A stretch of DNA of 64,000 bases, taken from the NCBI RefSeq assembly GCF_030272615.1, contig NC_081413.1, forward strand, positions 335,954,302 through 336,018,301, in the 5' to 3' direction. The stretch is from Cryptomeria japonica (taxonomy: Eukaryota > Streptophyta > Pinopsida > Cupressales > Cupressaceae). Below the pieces are notes generated by a model. That model was not told the DNA's origin, made no database searches, and saw only the letters and a program-made list of their open reading frames with translations. A program made the translations under genes and the position numbers. Positions 54,691 to 64,000 of this stretch are shown here, piece by piece (positions within the stretch are counted from its first letter, which is position 1; every line of letters begins with the position of its first letter).

Positions 54691-55735
54691 GCATAAGTCA
54701 CCCCGATAAGATTTCCTAAGGAGAAAAAGGTGCATGTCGATCGACAAAACTCACACCGATGAGTCCAATGGAATTTTCTCAAGGTGCGATCGGCAACAAG
54801 AAGTTGGGAGAGTTAGTAATCCATCAAGAAAATCTACACCAATAGCACAACAAGAAGGCAAAGTCATCGGCATAGCATTCACCATCAGAAGCACAGGGAA
54901 AAGGTTACCCTGACACCCGATGAGGTTATCGATAGAAATTATGCCAATGTCAAATGGAGCGGAATACTTGTTGTCGATGTCATCGGGTCATCCAAAAGTG
55001 TCATCTTATGCTACCTCTTATGCTACCCCGATACCCAATGGACTAGGTGGCGAAGATGGAGTTATCGACCTGACCTACTCTGATGAGGCGATACCAAAAG
55101 GAGGAGAATGTTAAGTCATTGGGGTAGCTTGAAGCCATCGGGGAGAGGTCTTTTAGGCTATGTCGATATCCGATGAGAAAGACAAGCCGGGCATGAAAAA
55201 GGAGACTTGATCGGGATAAGTTACACCGATTGAAGTCAAAGTCATCGGGATATCATTGTCGCATCGAGAGGAGACATTTTTTGTTACACCGATACCCGAT
55301 GAGAAAGTGGAGATAGGTGCAAATAAGGAGATCCCATTGGGTAAACGTATGTCGATAGACCGGAGAAGTAAAAAGATACACAAGTGTGAAGGCGAGGACA
55401 TCGGGTCATCGGAGAAACATAAAATGAGTTGTTCAAATACCCGATAAGGTGACCCGATGTAACAAATGAGATGTGGACTATGAAGGAGGACTCATCGGGA
55501 TAACTTAAACCATTAGAGGAGCATATGTGGAGCTATGCCGGTACCCGACGGGTAGAATGCCACTAAGGAATAGAAGGAGGGTACATCAAAATGACCTACG
55601 CCGATGTGACATAAAGGTGAAAGAAAATCCGAGCTAGAAGGCGGAGCCATCGAGAAAGTTATAACCATCGGAATGAGATAAAATGAGCTACGTCGATGCC
55701 CGATGAAGTGATTAGGGAGACCTATGTCAATCAAA
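54690..55735 (+). repeat. degenerate field of CCGATACCCGATGAG / ATCGGGAT motifs
   Basis: Variants of CCGATACCCGATGAG occur near 54917, 55027, 55161, 55287, 55437, 55537 and 55692, spaced about 100-155 bases. Between them sit inverse-sense partners such as TCATCGGGATAACTTA and CATCGGGTCATC, often with GGAGGA or AAGGAG. The layout suggests an old tandem array of units about 100-150 bp long, each able to fold ATCGGG against CCCGAT. The short open stretches (54920-55114 and others) are by-products. Confidence 0.65.
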
Positions 55736-56029
55736 AAGGCAGGTGGTGCTAAGTGATTGAATCATCAGGAGGAGTTATGCTGACTAGCTGTTGCAAAATC
55801 TGATTTTAACGAATCCACCTGCCATTATTAAATATAGGAAACAGATAGGTTTGTGCTTGCATGAGGCAAATCATAGCACCATTTCAATTAAGTAAATGTT
55901 CCTGATGTATAAAATCTATATATGGAAGTTGGTATAAGGAATTTGCATAATAGATTGAAGCGAACAAAAGGATTGAATCGAAACTAAACTGCAAAAATTT
56001 GAATTTCAGAAAGATTGAAGGATTCAAAT

Positions 56030-57721
56030 ATGGAGGGTTCTAGTTCCAAAAGCAAGAGGAAGGTCACTGAGGTTTCTAAGAGTGCCTCAAAGAAGTCTAA
56101 AGGTGGAGAAAGTGTGCAGAAGTGGAAGTTAAATCAAGACATGGTTGACCAAATGAGCTCACCAGGAGCCAAATCTTGAAGATCTAAAGCTAATTTGCCT
56201 ATCTGTTACTAGTTAGATCATGATTTAAAGGAAATTGGTGATGTCTGGACCAGAGTTAGAGACCACGAATTTTTCTTGTATCATTACTCATGAAGGAGCA
56301 AATCAAACCCAATTTCAAACCCCTGGATGACTGGATTTGGTAAACTAGTGGTCCCTAATGTCTTTGTAAATATTCAATTGATGAAAACACTGGATAGGGC
56401 TTATAATTCCATGAAAAGATGTATCCAATTACCAAATGGCGATGCATTCATCTGTCTTTCAGTAGCTACCGTTCATGAGGTTTTTGGGCTTGGTTTAGAA
56501 TCTGATGTGCCTCTAACTCTTGAGAAACTGGAAGAAGAATATACCAAGATAGACATTGTATACAATGGGCGGAATTTGGCCATACATAAGGCTGAGAAAG
56601 GGAAGTTGACAAATGAAGACAGACCCCCATTTGACATCAACATTTTCAGGCAGTATTTGTAGTATACGTACATGGCATGTGGTTAGGTGGGAGGAGTTAA
56701 GGTTCCAGATGTGGCTCGAATCATTCTCTTTCTAGGTTGGGACCTTAGTGCATCCTTTATTTCTGATAGCCTATTGCATTCAGATAAGAAGGATTTCAAG
56801 TTATACATTCAGGGCGTAAATGATATTTTCATTGGATCAAGATATGATCCAGATGATAAGGCTATGCTTTTGTGGGCCCTTTATCCTTTGAATCGAAGAC
56901 CTAAGATTATAGATGTGGATAAGGCCTTCGGTCACATGATGAAGTTAAAGGTTGGTGAAGTGGATCCCATGCTCACAGCAAACATGTGAATTGACATTTC
57001 CAAATTAAACAAGGCATAGATGAAGATGTCGGCAAGAGAGACAAAGAAATACAAGTCACTATATGAATAAATCTTGAGAAGTTGAGGCCAGCCTGTACCC
57101 CAAATAGCAGATAAATCAAAACTAAAGAAGAAGTGTGAGGAATTGCATAAAGAAAACAAGAAGTTGAAGGAGATAATGCAAAACATAAGGGCAGACATTG
57201 CATGTGTCTTACTGTCAAAGAGATTTGAAAAATTAAATGGAGTTCTTGAAGACTTCTGGATAGTTTACCAGAAGAATATGGAAAACATTTTGTCACATAA
57301 GAGACTTTCTAATAGATTACATATGCTCCTGCAGGATAAGAAGGCTAGTAAGACAGACAGTGCTATTATTGAAAAAATCTAGAGACTGATGAAAAATGAG
57401 AAGTTTGATGCAGCCTTGAAGGTTGAATATGATGATTGTCAGGAAATTGTGCAGCACGATATTCCAAAGGTGATGGATGAAATAGGGTAGATTAAAGACA
57501 AGAATGTATGGATTACAGAATGTCAATCATTACTTAATGCTTCCCTAGGTATTGCGCGGGTTGACTCCTTGGACATGGCAGAGACAGTGGATCAGTTGGA
57601 AAACTTTGTGACTATAGAGATGGTAGTGTGGGATATCATCTTCAACTCCAACAGTTACAAAGATGAGGCCTACCTTCGGCATATTCAGAAATGTGGCTGG
57701 GTCCTGGATGGCCAAAGTTAA
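56030..57721 (+). pseudogene. decayed gene of unknown family, no frameshift, many stops
   Basis: From ATG 56030 (MEGSSSKSKRKVTEVSKSAS) one phase runs 564 codons to TAA 57719-57721. The N terminus is basic and Ser-rich. Then come 'FGKLVVPNVFVNIQLMKTLD', 'FICLSVATVHEVFGLGLESD', 'VPDVARIILFLGWDLSASFI' and 'DKAMLLWALYPLNRRPKIID'. A Lys/Glu-rich coiled-coil-like region ('KLKKKCEELHKENKKLKEIM') follows, and a C terminus with 'YLRHIQKCGWVLDG'. About eleven internal stops occur (TGA, TAG and one TAA), including TAG at 56660 and 56684 and TGA at 56987, without any indel. I do not recognise the family. The layout recalls plant transposon-associated proteins with a globular head and coiled tail, as in LINE ORF3, but no direct homology is visible. 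Confidence 0.65.
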
Positions 57722-58466
57722 CTTGTGTCAATTGTATTGTGTTTTGTAATATTGTTAGTTGTTATAGCAGTTAGGGAGTTATTAGTTAGGTTTTTATCAG
57801 TTTTAGTTTGTATTAATGAAAGGGTGTGTCCTTTGATTTGTGCCTTTTGAGTTTCATATGTATAGGGAATCATTTTTTTATACAGAGGGGGGTACACAAT
57901 TGAAAAAACTCCTATCTTTCAGATTGTTTGTTGGGACTAGTAGTGTTACATAAAGCAAGTCTGTAGAAATGAAAAGTCATTTTGTGCAAGCAAGAATATC
58001 ATGAAGTACCTGTGAGTCTGTAGCTTTTGTATACCTTTTTATTCCAAAATTAATATATAAGATTTGTTGTCTTTATCTTCAGATCATTTTATGTTACATG
58101 GTGTTGATGAATCAAGTTCTTTGGATAAATCTAATTAAGATTTTCTGCAGTGTGCCATCACATGTTGTTGTGTAGGAAATAGAATTTCCTTCGTTATTCT
58201 TGCAACACATAATGAAACCATTGCATTGATAGTCTTGCATATTTGTAAGTTTTTCAAACTATCTCCAAAGTTGATTGTGAATATTCATCCACTAACATAT
58301 AAATTGTCATATAAGGCACTGGTCTATTGTTACTTTTCTATGAGTAAATTTGGTGTGCATAAGGTCCTCATCAGGGAAACGTACTACTTATTTCTATCAG
58401 TATTGTTTTTTCATAATTACTTAAGGTTCCAACAACATTCTTTTATAAGCATTCTTTCACTATTAA
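57722..58466. other. sequence downstream of the decayed gene, nothing firm
   Basis: TTAG/GTTA-rich sequence directly after the stop may be 3' UTR. No polyadenylation signal or domain can be defended. Confidence 0.35.
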
Positions 58467-59165
58467 TTACATCCAATTTTTTAGATCAAAGAAAATTAAA
58501 AGCACATAATAAAGCGTAGTTGCAAGAAACATTTTGCCATTCTTGCAAACAACTAAATTGATAAGTTTAAATTCACTATAAAGAAGTCTATTTGTGCTTT
58601 GGAGATTAAGGTATACCTGCCTAGGTTTAGTGGAGCCTAAAGTGCAGAAGAATTTGGTCTTTGACCATTTCTGTTCATTGGCCAAGGCTGATTGAGAAAT
58701 CAGTAGGAGATTTGGCAAAGCTCTAGGATTTTCCAATATGTGGTTTTGGGAACCAACAAGGGGAATGAGGAGGTTCTCATCCACATTGTCGATGACCACA
58801 TCAATGTCATGCAAATATGCATGCTCGAACATCATCTAGGTGAGTTTTTTCACCCACTCCTTGGAAATCCTAACATATAATAACATGGCAAGAAAAAAGG
58901 TTGGAATGTGCGAACCGACCCTATGCTTATGATACACCATAAAAAACTCCAACCCTAGCACTTTATTGACCGGATGCATTATGTACGGGTGGTCATTCAC
59001 CAAGACCCCCCCTAACCATTTATCTATGACTTCACCTACAAATGTTGCCTGTGGTTTTGTTGCCCTGAGAATAATTGGCGTGTCCATCACTCCCACCTCA
59101 GTGTTTCCAACTCAAACATGTAATGTGAAAATATGGTAATACCCCAATGCCCAATTTAAAGGCAT
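58467..59165 (-). pseudogene. decayed minus-strand gene fragment of unknown family
   Basis: From a possible start at 59163-59165 (MPLNWALGYYHIFTLHV, then TGA) one frame continues 'GVMDTPIILRATKPQATFVG', 'EVIDKWLGGVLVNDHPYIMH', 'LGLEFFMVYHKHRVGSHIPT', TAG at 58836, then 'MMFEHAYLHDIDVVIDNVDE' and 'NLLIPLVGSQNHILENPRAL'. The last 40 or so codons before the stop at 58467 look unrelated, so the exon or homology may end near 58570. Again only nonsense changes are seen. The family is unknown. It lies opposite to, and about 750 bp beyond, the gene at 56030. Confidence 0.5.
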
Positions 59166-60694
59166 TCAATTAGCTTCAACATAAATGTCTCATTAAATAC
59201 ACACCATAAGTTTCCTTGCACGATATATATTAATAGTATATAAACCCACAAACAAAATTTCACTTTCACAAGAGATTTGGAAAGATAAATAACAAAAGCA
59301 TTGATATTATTATTCATGTGAGATCAAGAAGTACATTGTCATGAAAGATCATAAACTAATTAATATTGTTGAAGGAGTATATACATTCTTCACTGTGGAA
59401 GACTCCATATTCTAACTTAGACACTACTACTATACCCTTTTCCAGGGAGACCAAGATTCCCTTCAAAAATATCTCTTGATTACAACCTTGGAATTCCTTT
59501 TATAAGAGTAAGGAATGCAACAAGCTTCAGGTTGTATAAAATTGCCATGTTCTCATTTGACATATGTTTGTTTTGTATGCATGGAAATGATATATTCCCA
59601 ATATGAAACCTAAAATATAACAGGATAACTTATTAAAACCATATGACTAAAACTATCATGAAATATCATGGACCATAGTGAAGATTAAAATATTGTTGAA
59701 ATTCAACTGCTTGAGCCACGCCACCATCACATTGCTGATAACTTTATGGATGCAAGATTCTAACTATAAAAACTAGAGGAGTTTTACGGATGCAAGATTA
59801 TAGCTATAAAAACTAGTGGATGAGTTTAATCTCCACAAAAACTACTAGATGAGCTCCAGAGATGGGTGTTGTAATCAGAACAGGGGTCCAACTTTAGTTA
59901 TCAATTTTAACTAAACAGGCTCTTTGCTAGAGCTGACTCTTCCCTGTCCTCATTGTTCTCCTCCCTACTCACTCTCTCTCTTAGGCTTCAAAAGGTGAGG
60001 GGACAAATGTAGGCAGCCAAAGAAAGGTCATCTGCAACTGCAGATGGCCTTTGAAAATCCCTTTAGCTACCTCCTCCAATTTTAAAGTCCCTTTAGCTAC
60101 AAAGCAATCTGTCATTCCAAGATAGGAAGAAAGATGCATGTATAGGCTTCGTATCTTTAAGCAAGGAAGAGATGATTTTAAAAGAGATATCTTGCAACAA
60201 ATGTAGAGGGATCCTTTTAAGGGAAAATAAAAAGACATCTACCTCTAAAAATAGAGGAGATCCTGCATAAAAATGGCATCTTTGAAAGGAGGAGACTAAG
60301 AATAGACGCCTTCTCCAATACTTAGGAAAAAAGTGAATTCTTAGTGAAGGATTACACATGTTTACTAAGGAGAGATTATTCATAAAAACATATCATTTCA
60401 AGGAAGAATAGGACAATTTTATGATAGAAACAACATCAAGTTATGAATGACACAACTCAACAAAGGAAATGTGAATCCTTACAAATAAAGAATGATTGAA
60501 AGGTTATTCTTGCTCCCTGAGTGTGGAGACAAAAATAATAATGCTAATATGTTGCTACCTAAGTATGATTACACTTGAAATTGTACCACCGTGAATGACA
60601 ATGATCCCCCAATAAATAAGCTAGCAATGTCACATAGTGAGGAGCAACATAATAGGAACTTAAATGTTATGTGGAAGGAATAAGATGGGAGTCC
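59166..60694. other. AT-rich sequence, nothing recognised
   Basis: Duplicated phrase GGATGCAAGATTCTA/ACTATAAAAACTAG near 59750 and 59790. CTTTAGCTAC occurs twice near 60060-60100. No gene, LTR edge or RNA gene could be supported. Confidence 0.35.
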
Positions 60695-63600
60695 TGTAGT
60701 ACCCCTGCCCTAATCTATTTCTAACCTTGGTTTAATCTTGATTAGTTTATCGTAATATTATGTTATAGTCAGATGTTTGATTTTACGCATAGCTATTGAT
60801 GTGTCTTTCACACTAGTTATATGCAAGTTGTTAGTGTACCTATTTCGTGGTATTAATATTGAGCTAATGTTTTCATTAAGTTTATATATGTATGCATGTA
60901 TGGCTCTTGGTTGCAGGAAATTTCAGGTACAATGCCGCATGAGTGCGAGGTTCGTCTTCACCTGGATGTGCAGGTTTGAGTGTACCTCTTTTATCCTTAG
61001 AGTTGGATTAGGTGGTCGTAAGACCCTAGTTGACCTTCATCGTGCTCAGGTGAGCATCGCCAGTCGTCGTCGGTATTCCCTTTCTGTTTGGGTTTGCGAG
61101 TCGTCTGTTTGGTTGACCTCCTCGGTTTGCGTGCGTGGTGTGACTGGTTAAATTGATTAATTAGTCCTGAGTAATTATTTTGGTTAAATATGTGTTTGTG
61201 CATTGAAGATTAATGGACTAAATTAATTGGGAATTCGTTATGCGATTTTCGTTGTTAATGAATTGCTTATTTTTAATTGGGAGTAAGTTCGATTAAATGA
61301 CTGATTTTGAATATTAAATGCATTTTATATATGCTGTTGAAAAGAAAGTTTTGTATTTAATCGCAATAGACTTAATTGTATTCTGTTGGCTTCTGAAATT
61401 AGAAAGGCTAAATTTGATTAAATGAGAAAATCGATTTTGGATTTGGAAAGGAAGTTAATTTGTTGTGATAGTTAGAAAGGATTAAATTTTGAGAATTATT
61501 TGTAAATAAAAATTTTAATTCCAAAAATGGAATTTTGGTCAACTCTTCCATATAACCCAAAATTTGGGGAAAATTGGAGGATGGACTTTTTTTTGGAGAA
61601 TTTTTGGTTGGAAAGAAATTTTGGGGGTTTTGGGAAGGAATTTTACTGGATCTGACAGGTGGGCTCTCCTTCAGCTATTCCAGGATTGCGTATGAAGGTA
61701 GGATTCTGAATTGTTTTTCTTGTTGCCAAAAGAATTTACTGTTCTGGTTGAAAGAAATGATTTTGTTATTGAGAAAACAATTTGATTGTCCAATATGAGT
61801 TGGCTGGAAATTTTAATGGAGGTGTGTTATTCCTCATTGTTGTTTGGGTGTTTGAAAACCCCTTTGTGTTTGGAGAGAATGAAAACACCAAAGAAATGGA
61901 TACCAAAACACAGTCCGTTTAAAACGAACTTATTATTTGAGCCTGTGCATTTTTATTCAAAATTTATTATCAGATTTTAGTAGTGGGCATTTTTTTATAT
62001 ATATGAACCGAACTGGGCGTTTGTGACCATTTCCGAACTGTGTGTTAAAAAAAAATTTATTCATTTTTGAGCTGGGCGTTTGTTTTTGTATCGGGACTGT
62101 GCGTATGTTTTTAAACTGTGGGTTTGGGGTTGGAGGGCGGGGAGCGGAGCTCCACCCGCTCCTCCTCCCCTCCCCCGCACATCCCCCTTTTCCCCCGCTC
62201 ACCCCCTTACCTCCGCTCGCCAAGCACAGTGCCCATGGCTCACGGCGGTGGCCGCAGGGGCCGTGGTGGCCGCAGGGCGCCGCGGCACCTGCGGGCACCA
62301 CCGTGGCGCCGCCCGTGCTCCCCGCGCCTGCGGCTAGGGTTAGGGCACGGCCCGCCCTCGCCCCTAATTTTTAAAATGTGTTTTTTGTTAAAAAGAAAAC
62401 ATAGTTTTTAACATGGTTTTTTTTAATGTATTTTTTTTTTACCATTCAAAAAAAAAAAAAGAGCTTATAATATGTTAAATATTATTTTAATGTTAGGTGT
62501 TAATTAGTTCTTAATTATGATTAAGGTTGCATTAATCTTGATTATGTTAATTAGATATTAATTAATTTTATAATGGAAGTTATAAGTTAACTATTATTCA
62601 ATTTCATTTTATGGCTTATGCACTCCTTTTAATTAAGTTCTACAACTGTAATTTTGCAATTTAATATTGTCGAATATATTCTGATTGATCTTGGATTAAT
62701 AAATCTAGATCTTACCTTCTAGCTGATTAGAGCATTTGGCTAATTGAGGTAGTATTGTTTTAAAAAAAAATAATAGAGAATAATATGTTACTGGAAAATC
62801 GTTGAAATACGATGTAGTTACTAATTGATGATGTTAAATATTATCGTAGAACACATCATGTGAGTAATTGAGAAGTAAGTGAAATATTTATCGTTGGGTA
62901 TTTGAATTTAAACGATATGCTTTGGAAATGATTATCTCCATTTAGATTCTCTTTCTGCATTTATATTTCCGTAATCCGTATAATGCATCTGGGCTTGAGA
63001 AATAATACGAAACTGTAGAGGTCGGTTTTAGACCAATATGTTAATGATGTTTTGTCGGAGATTAAATATCTTATTAAATAGATTAATGGTTGTCTGAGTT
63101 TTATTAATATGAATTTGGTTTAAAAACTCTTTATGGCTTTATATGTCTGTTCGATGCTTTGAACCTTCAAGAGTTAGAAAACCAAGAACAACCTATCCCT
63201 AGATGAGGTAGATACTGTAAGCTGATTTAGATCTTGTAGAAAACTTGATCGACTTGTAATGATTAAATCAATTTGAGGAAATATTGTCTTTTCTGATTAT
63301 TGCCTTGCGAGTTTAATTTCTGTATTCACCTTTAATTATGAAATGGCATGTTTTTCTTTGTTTAGTAGGACCCTGTCGTATGGATTGACTTGGGGTACCT
63401 GTTTCAATCCTCGATTCTGAGTTGACTGTTGTATTGTGGTAGTGTCGTTTTGATCATATCCTCCTTGTGTGTGAGTCGAATGATGATTGTGGTTGACCGT
63501 TGTTGGTCGGGTCTCTAGTTAGAGTACCATCAGTAAGTGATTACCCTTGAGTCGTGTTTGACCAGATGATTGTTTCTCTCTTCTTGAACTCCATTCGTCT

Positions 63601-64000
63601 GACCATGTGTATTCCTTGGTTTTGAGTTCGTCCGAGTATAGTCTAGTGTCGTATGGGAAAGTGGCTTTCGAATGGGGGCCGCGCCCAAAGTGGCTGCTGG
63701 GTAACCCGTCGAAAGTGAGTCTAATAAGTGATAACATTTAAGTAGATTAGAATGTAATCTCCAAGTAAGATTAATGTGCCTCACACATGGGACGAGTGAT
63801 ATCATAGATTCGACATGCTGTGAGAAGGCCTGAAATGGCAAACCATCTTCCTTGTCTTCACGAGAGGATGTGTGGGTCCACATAAGGCTTGGATGGGCCG
63901 GAAGCTCAGATTAGGTTGCCAGGGTGACCCAGTGTATGGGGCCGGGACCTATGAAGACTTGCCATGGTAACCATACCAGGTTGTGTGATGACACTTGTCC
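60695..64000. mobile_element. possible LTR element edge running off the window
   Basis: TGTAGTACCCCTGCCC at 60695 has the look of an LTR start, like the TGTAATACCC and TGTCATAACCC termini above. The following 3.3 kb is noncoding, with a GC-rich island at 62119-62370. No second LTR, primer site or target duplication is visible, so this is a guess from terminal sequence and compositional change. Open stretches at 60777-61151 and on both strands around 62100 have no domain. Confidence 0.25.
62119..62370. other. GC-rich island in AT-rich surroundings
   Basis: About 250 bp rich in G and C, with many CG and CCGC/GGCGG words, a 'GGTTTGGGGTTGGAGGGCGG' run near 62121 and direct repeats of GGCCGCAGGG (62251 and 62268). 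It is flanked by T-rich and A-rich sequence. It could be a promoter/leader segment of an LTR element or the remains of something else. Open frames across it on both strands are low-complexity and not credible proteins. Confidence 0.6.

Noticed and set aside
56030-57721. Stops as evidence for alternative decoding or U-to-C RNA editing
   Set aside because: The same TAG/TGA/TAA pattern is found in retrotransposons, where sister copies show sense codons at the same sites. Deamination of silenced DNA is simpler, and such editing is known from organelles, not nuclear genes.
62042-62411. Ala/Pro/Arg-rich frames over the GC island
   Set aside because: Open on both strands and in several phases, low complexity, no domain. 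GC-rich DNA rarely contains stops.
1-64000. tRNA or rRNA genes
   Set aside because: Looked for tRNA-like B-box (GGTTCGA) contexts and rRNA core words by eye and found no convincing case. Primer-site matches are only to tRNA 3' ends.
60695-64000. Confident full LTR retrotransposon
   Set aside because: Only a start-like TGTAGTACCCC is visible. No second LTR, primer site or duplication lies in the window, so it is kept only as a low-confidence feature.

Overview
The window is repeat-dominated nuclear DNA of a seed plant. The plant-only features are Tat-type Ty3/gypsy elements with two RNase H domains, a plant mobile domain gene, and an L1-type LINE carrying DUF4283 and a terminal RNase H. Nested insertions, long solo LTRs and a lack of intact host genes suggest a very large genome, possibly a gymnosperm; that is inference. 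No rRNA, tRNA or CRISPR was seen, and no convincingly intact gene.

Positions 224-37709 are one LTR retrotransposon (5-bp target duplication TTTTG) of about 17 kb before insertions. In order it has a 5' LTR, primer site, long structured leader, gag, protease, G-patch, acidic linker, RT, RNase H, a second RNase H, integrase, a noncoding stretch, an antisense two-exon plant-mobile-domain (PMD) gene with its own TATA box, a purine tract and a 3' LTR. A solo LTR of a second family sits in gag (4690-6344). A tandem array of that second family (15762-34452) splits the PMD gene. The array is a truncated pol, an LTR, a full internal region and an LTR.

Positions 37715-45168 hold a 3.2-kb solo LTR (38048-41239) containing an array of short hairpins, a decayed minus-strand gene (42255-43030), a 110-bp repeat family and a 90-bp TA microsatellite. 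At 45169-53395 a small unknown gene is split in frame by a 7.7-kb minus-strand LINE with a 15-bp target duplication. Besides the usual ORF1 and ORF2, this LINE has a third reading frame of about 530 codons downstream of the RNase H.

Positions 53396-64000 hold a LINE-like remnant, a degenerate CCGATACCCGATGAG repeat field, two decayed unknown genes (56030-57721 plus, 58467-59165 minus), and possibly the edge of another LTR element from 60695 with a GC-rich island.

Three themes recur. First, decay is almost all by nonsense codons (TAG, TGA, TAA where a sister copy has CAG, CGA, CAA or TGG), as expected from methylcytosine deamination in silenced DNA. Second, two Tat families with different LTRs, primer sites and gag share several noncoding blocks, including a repeated two-hairpin motif. 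Third, mobile elements here carry unusual cargo: an antisense PMD gene in the LTR element and a third ORF in the LINE.
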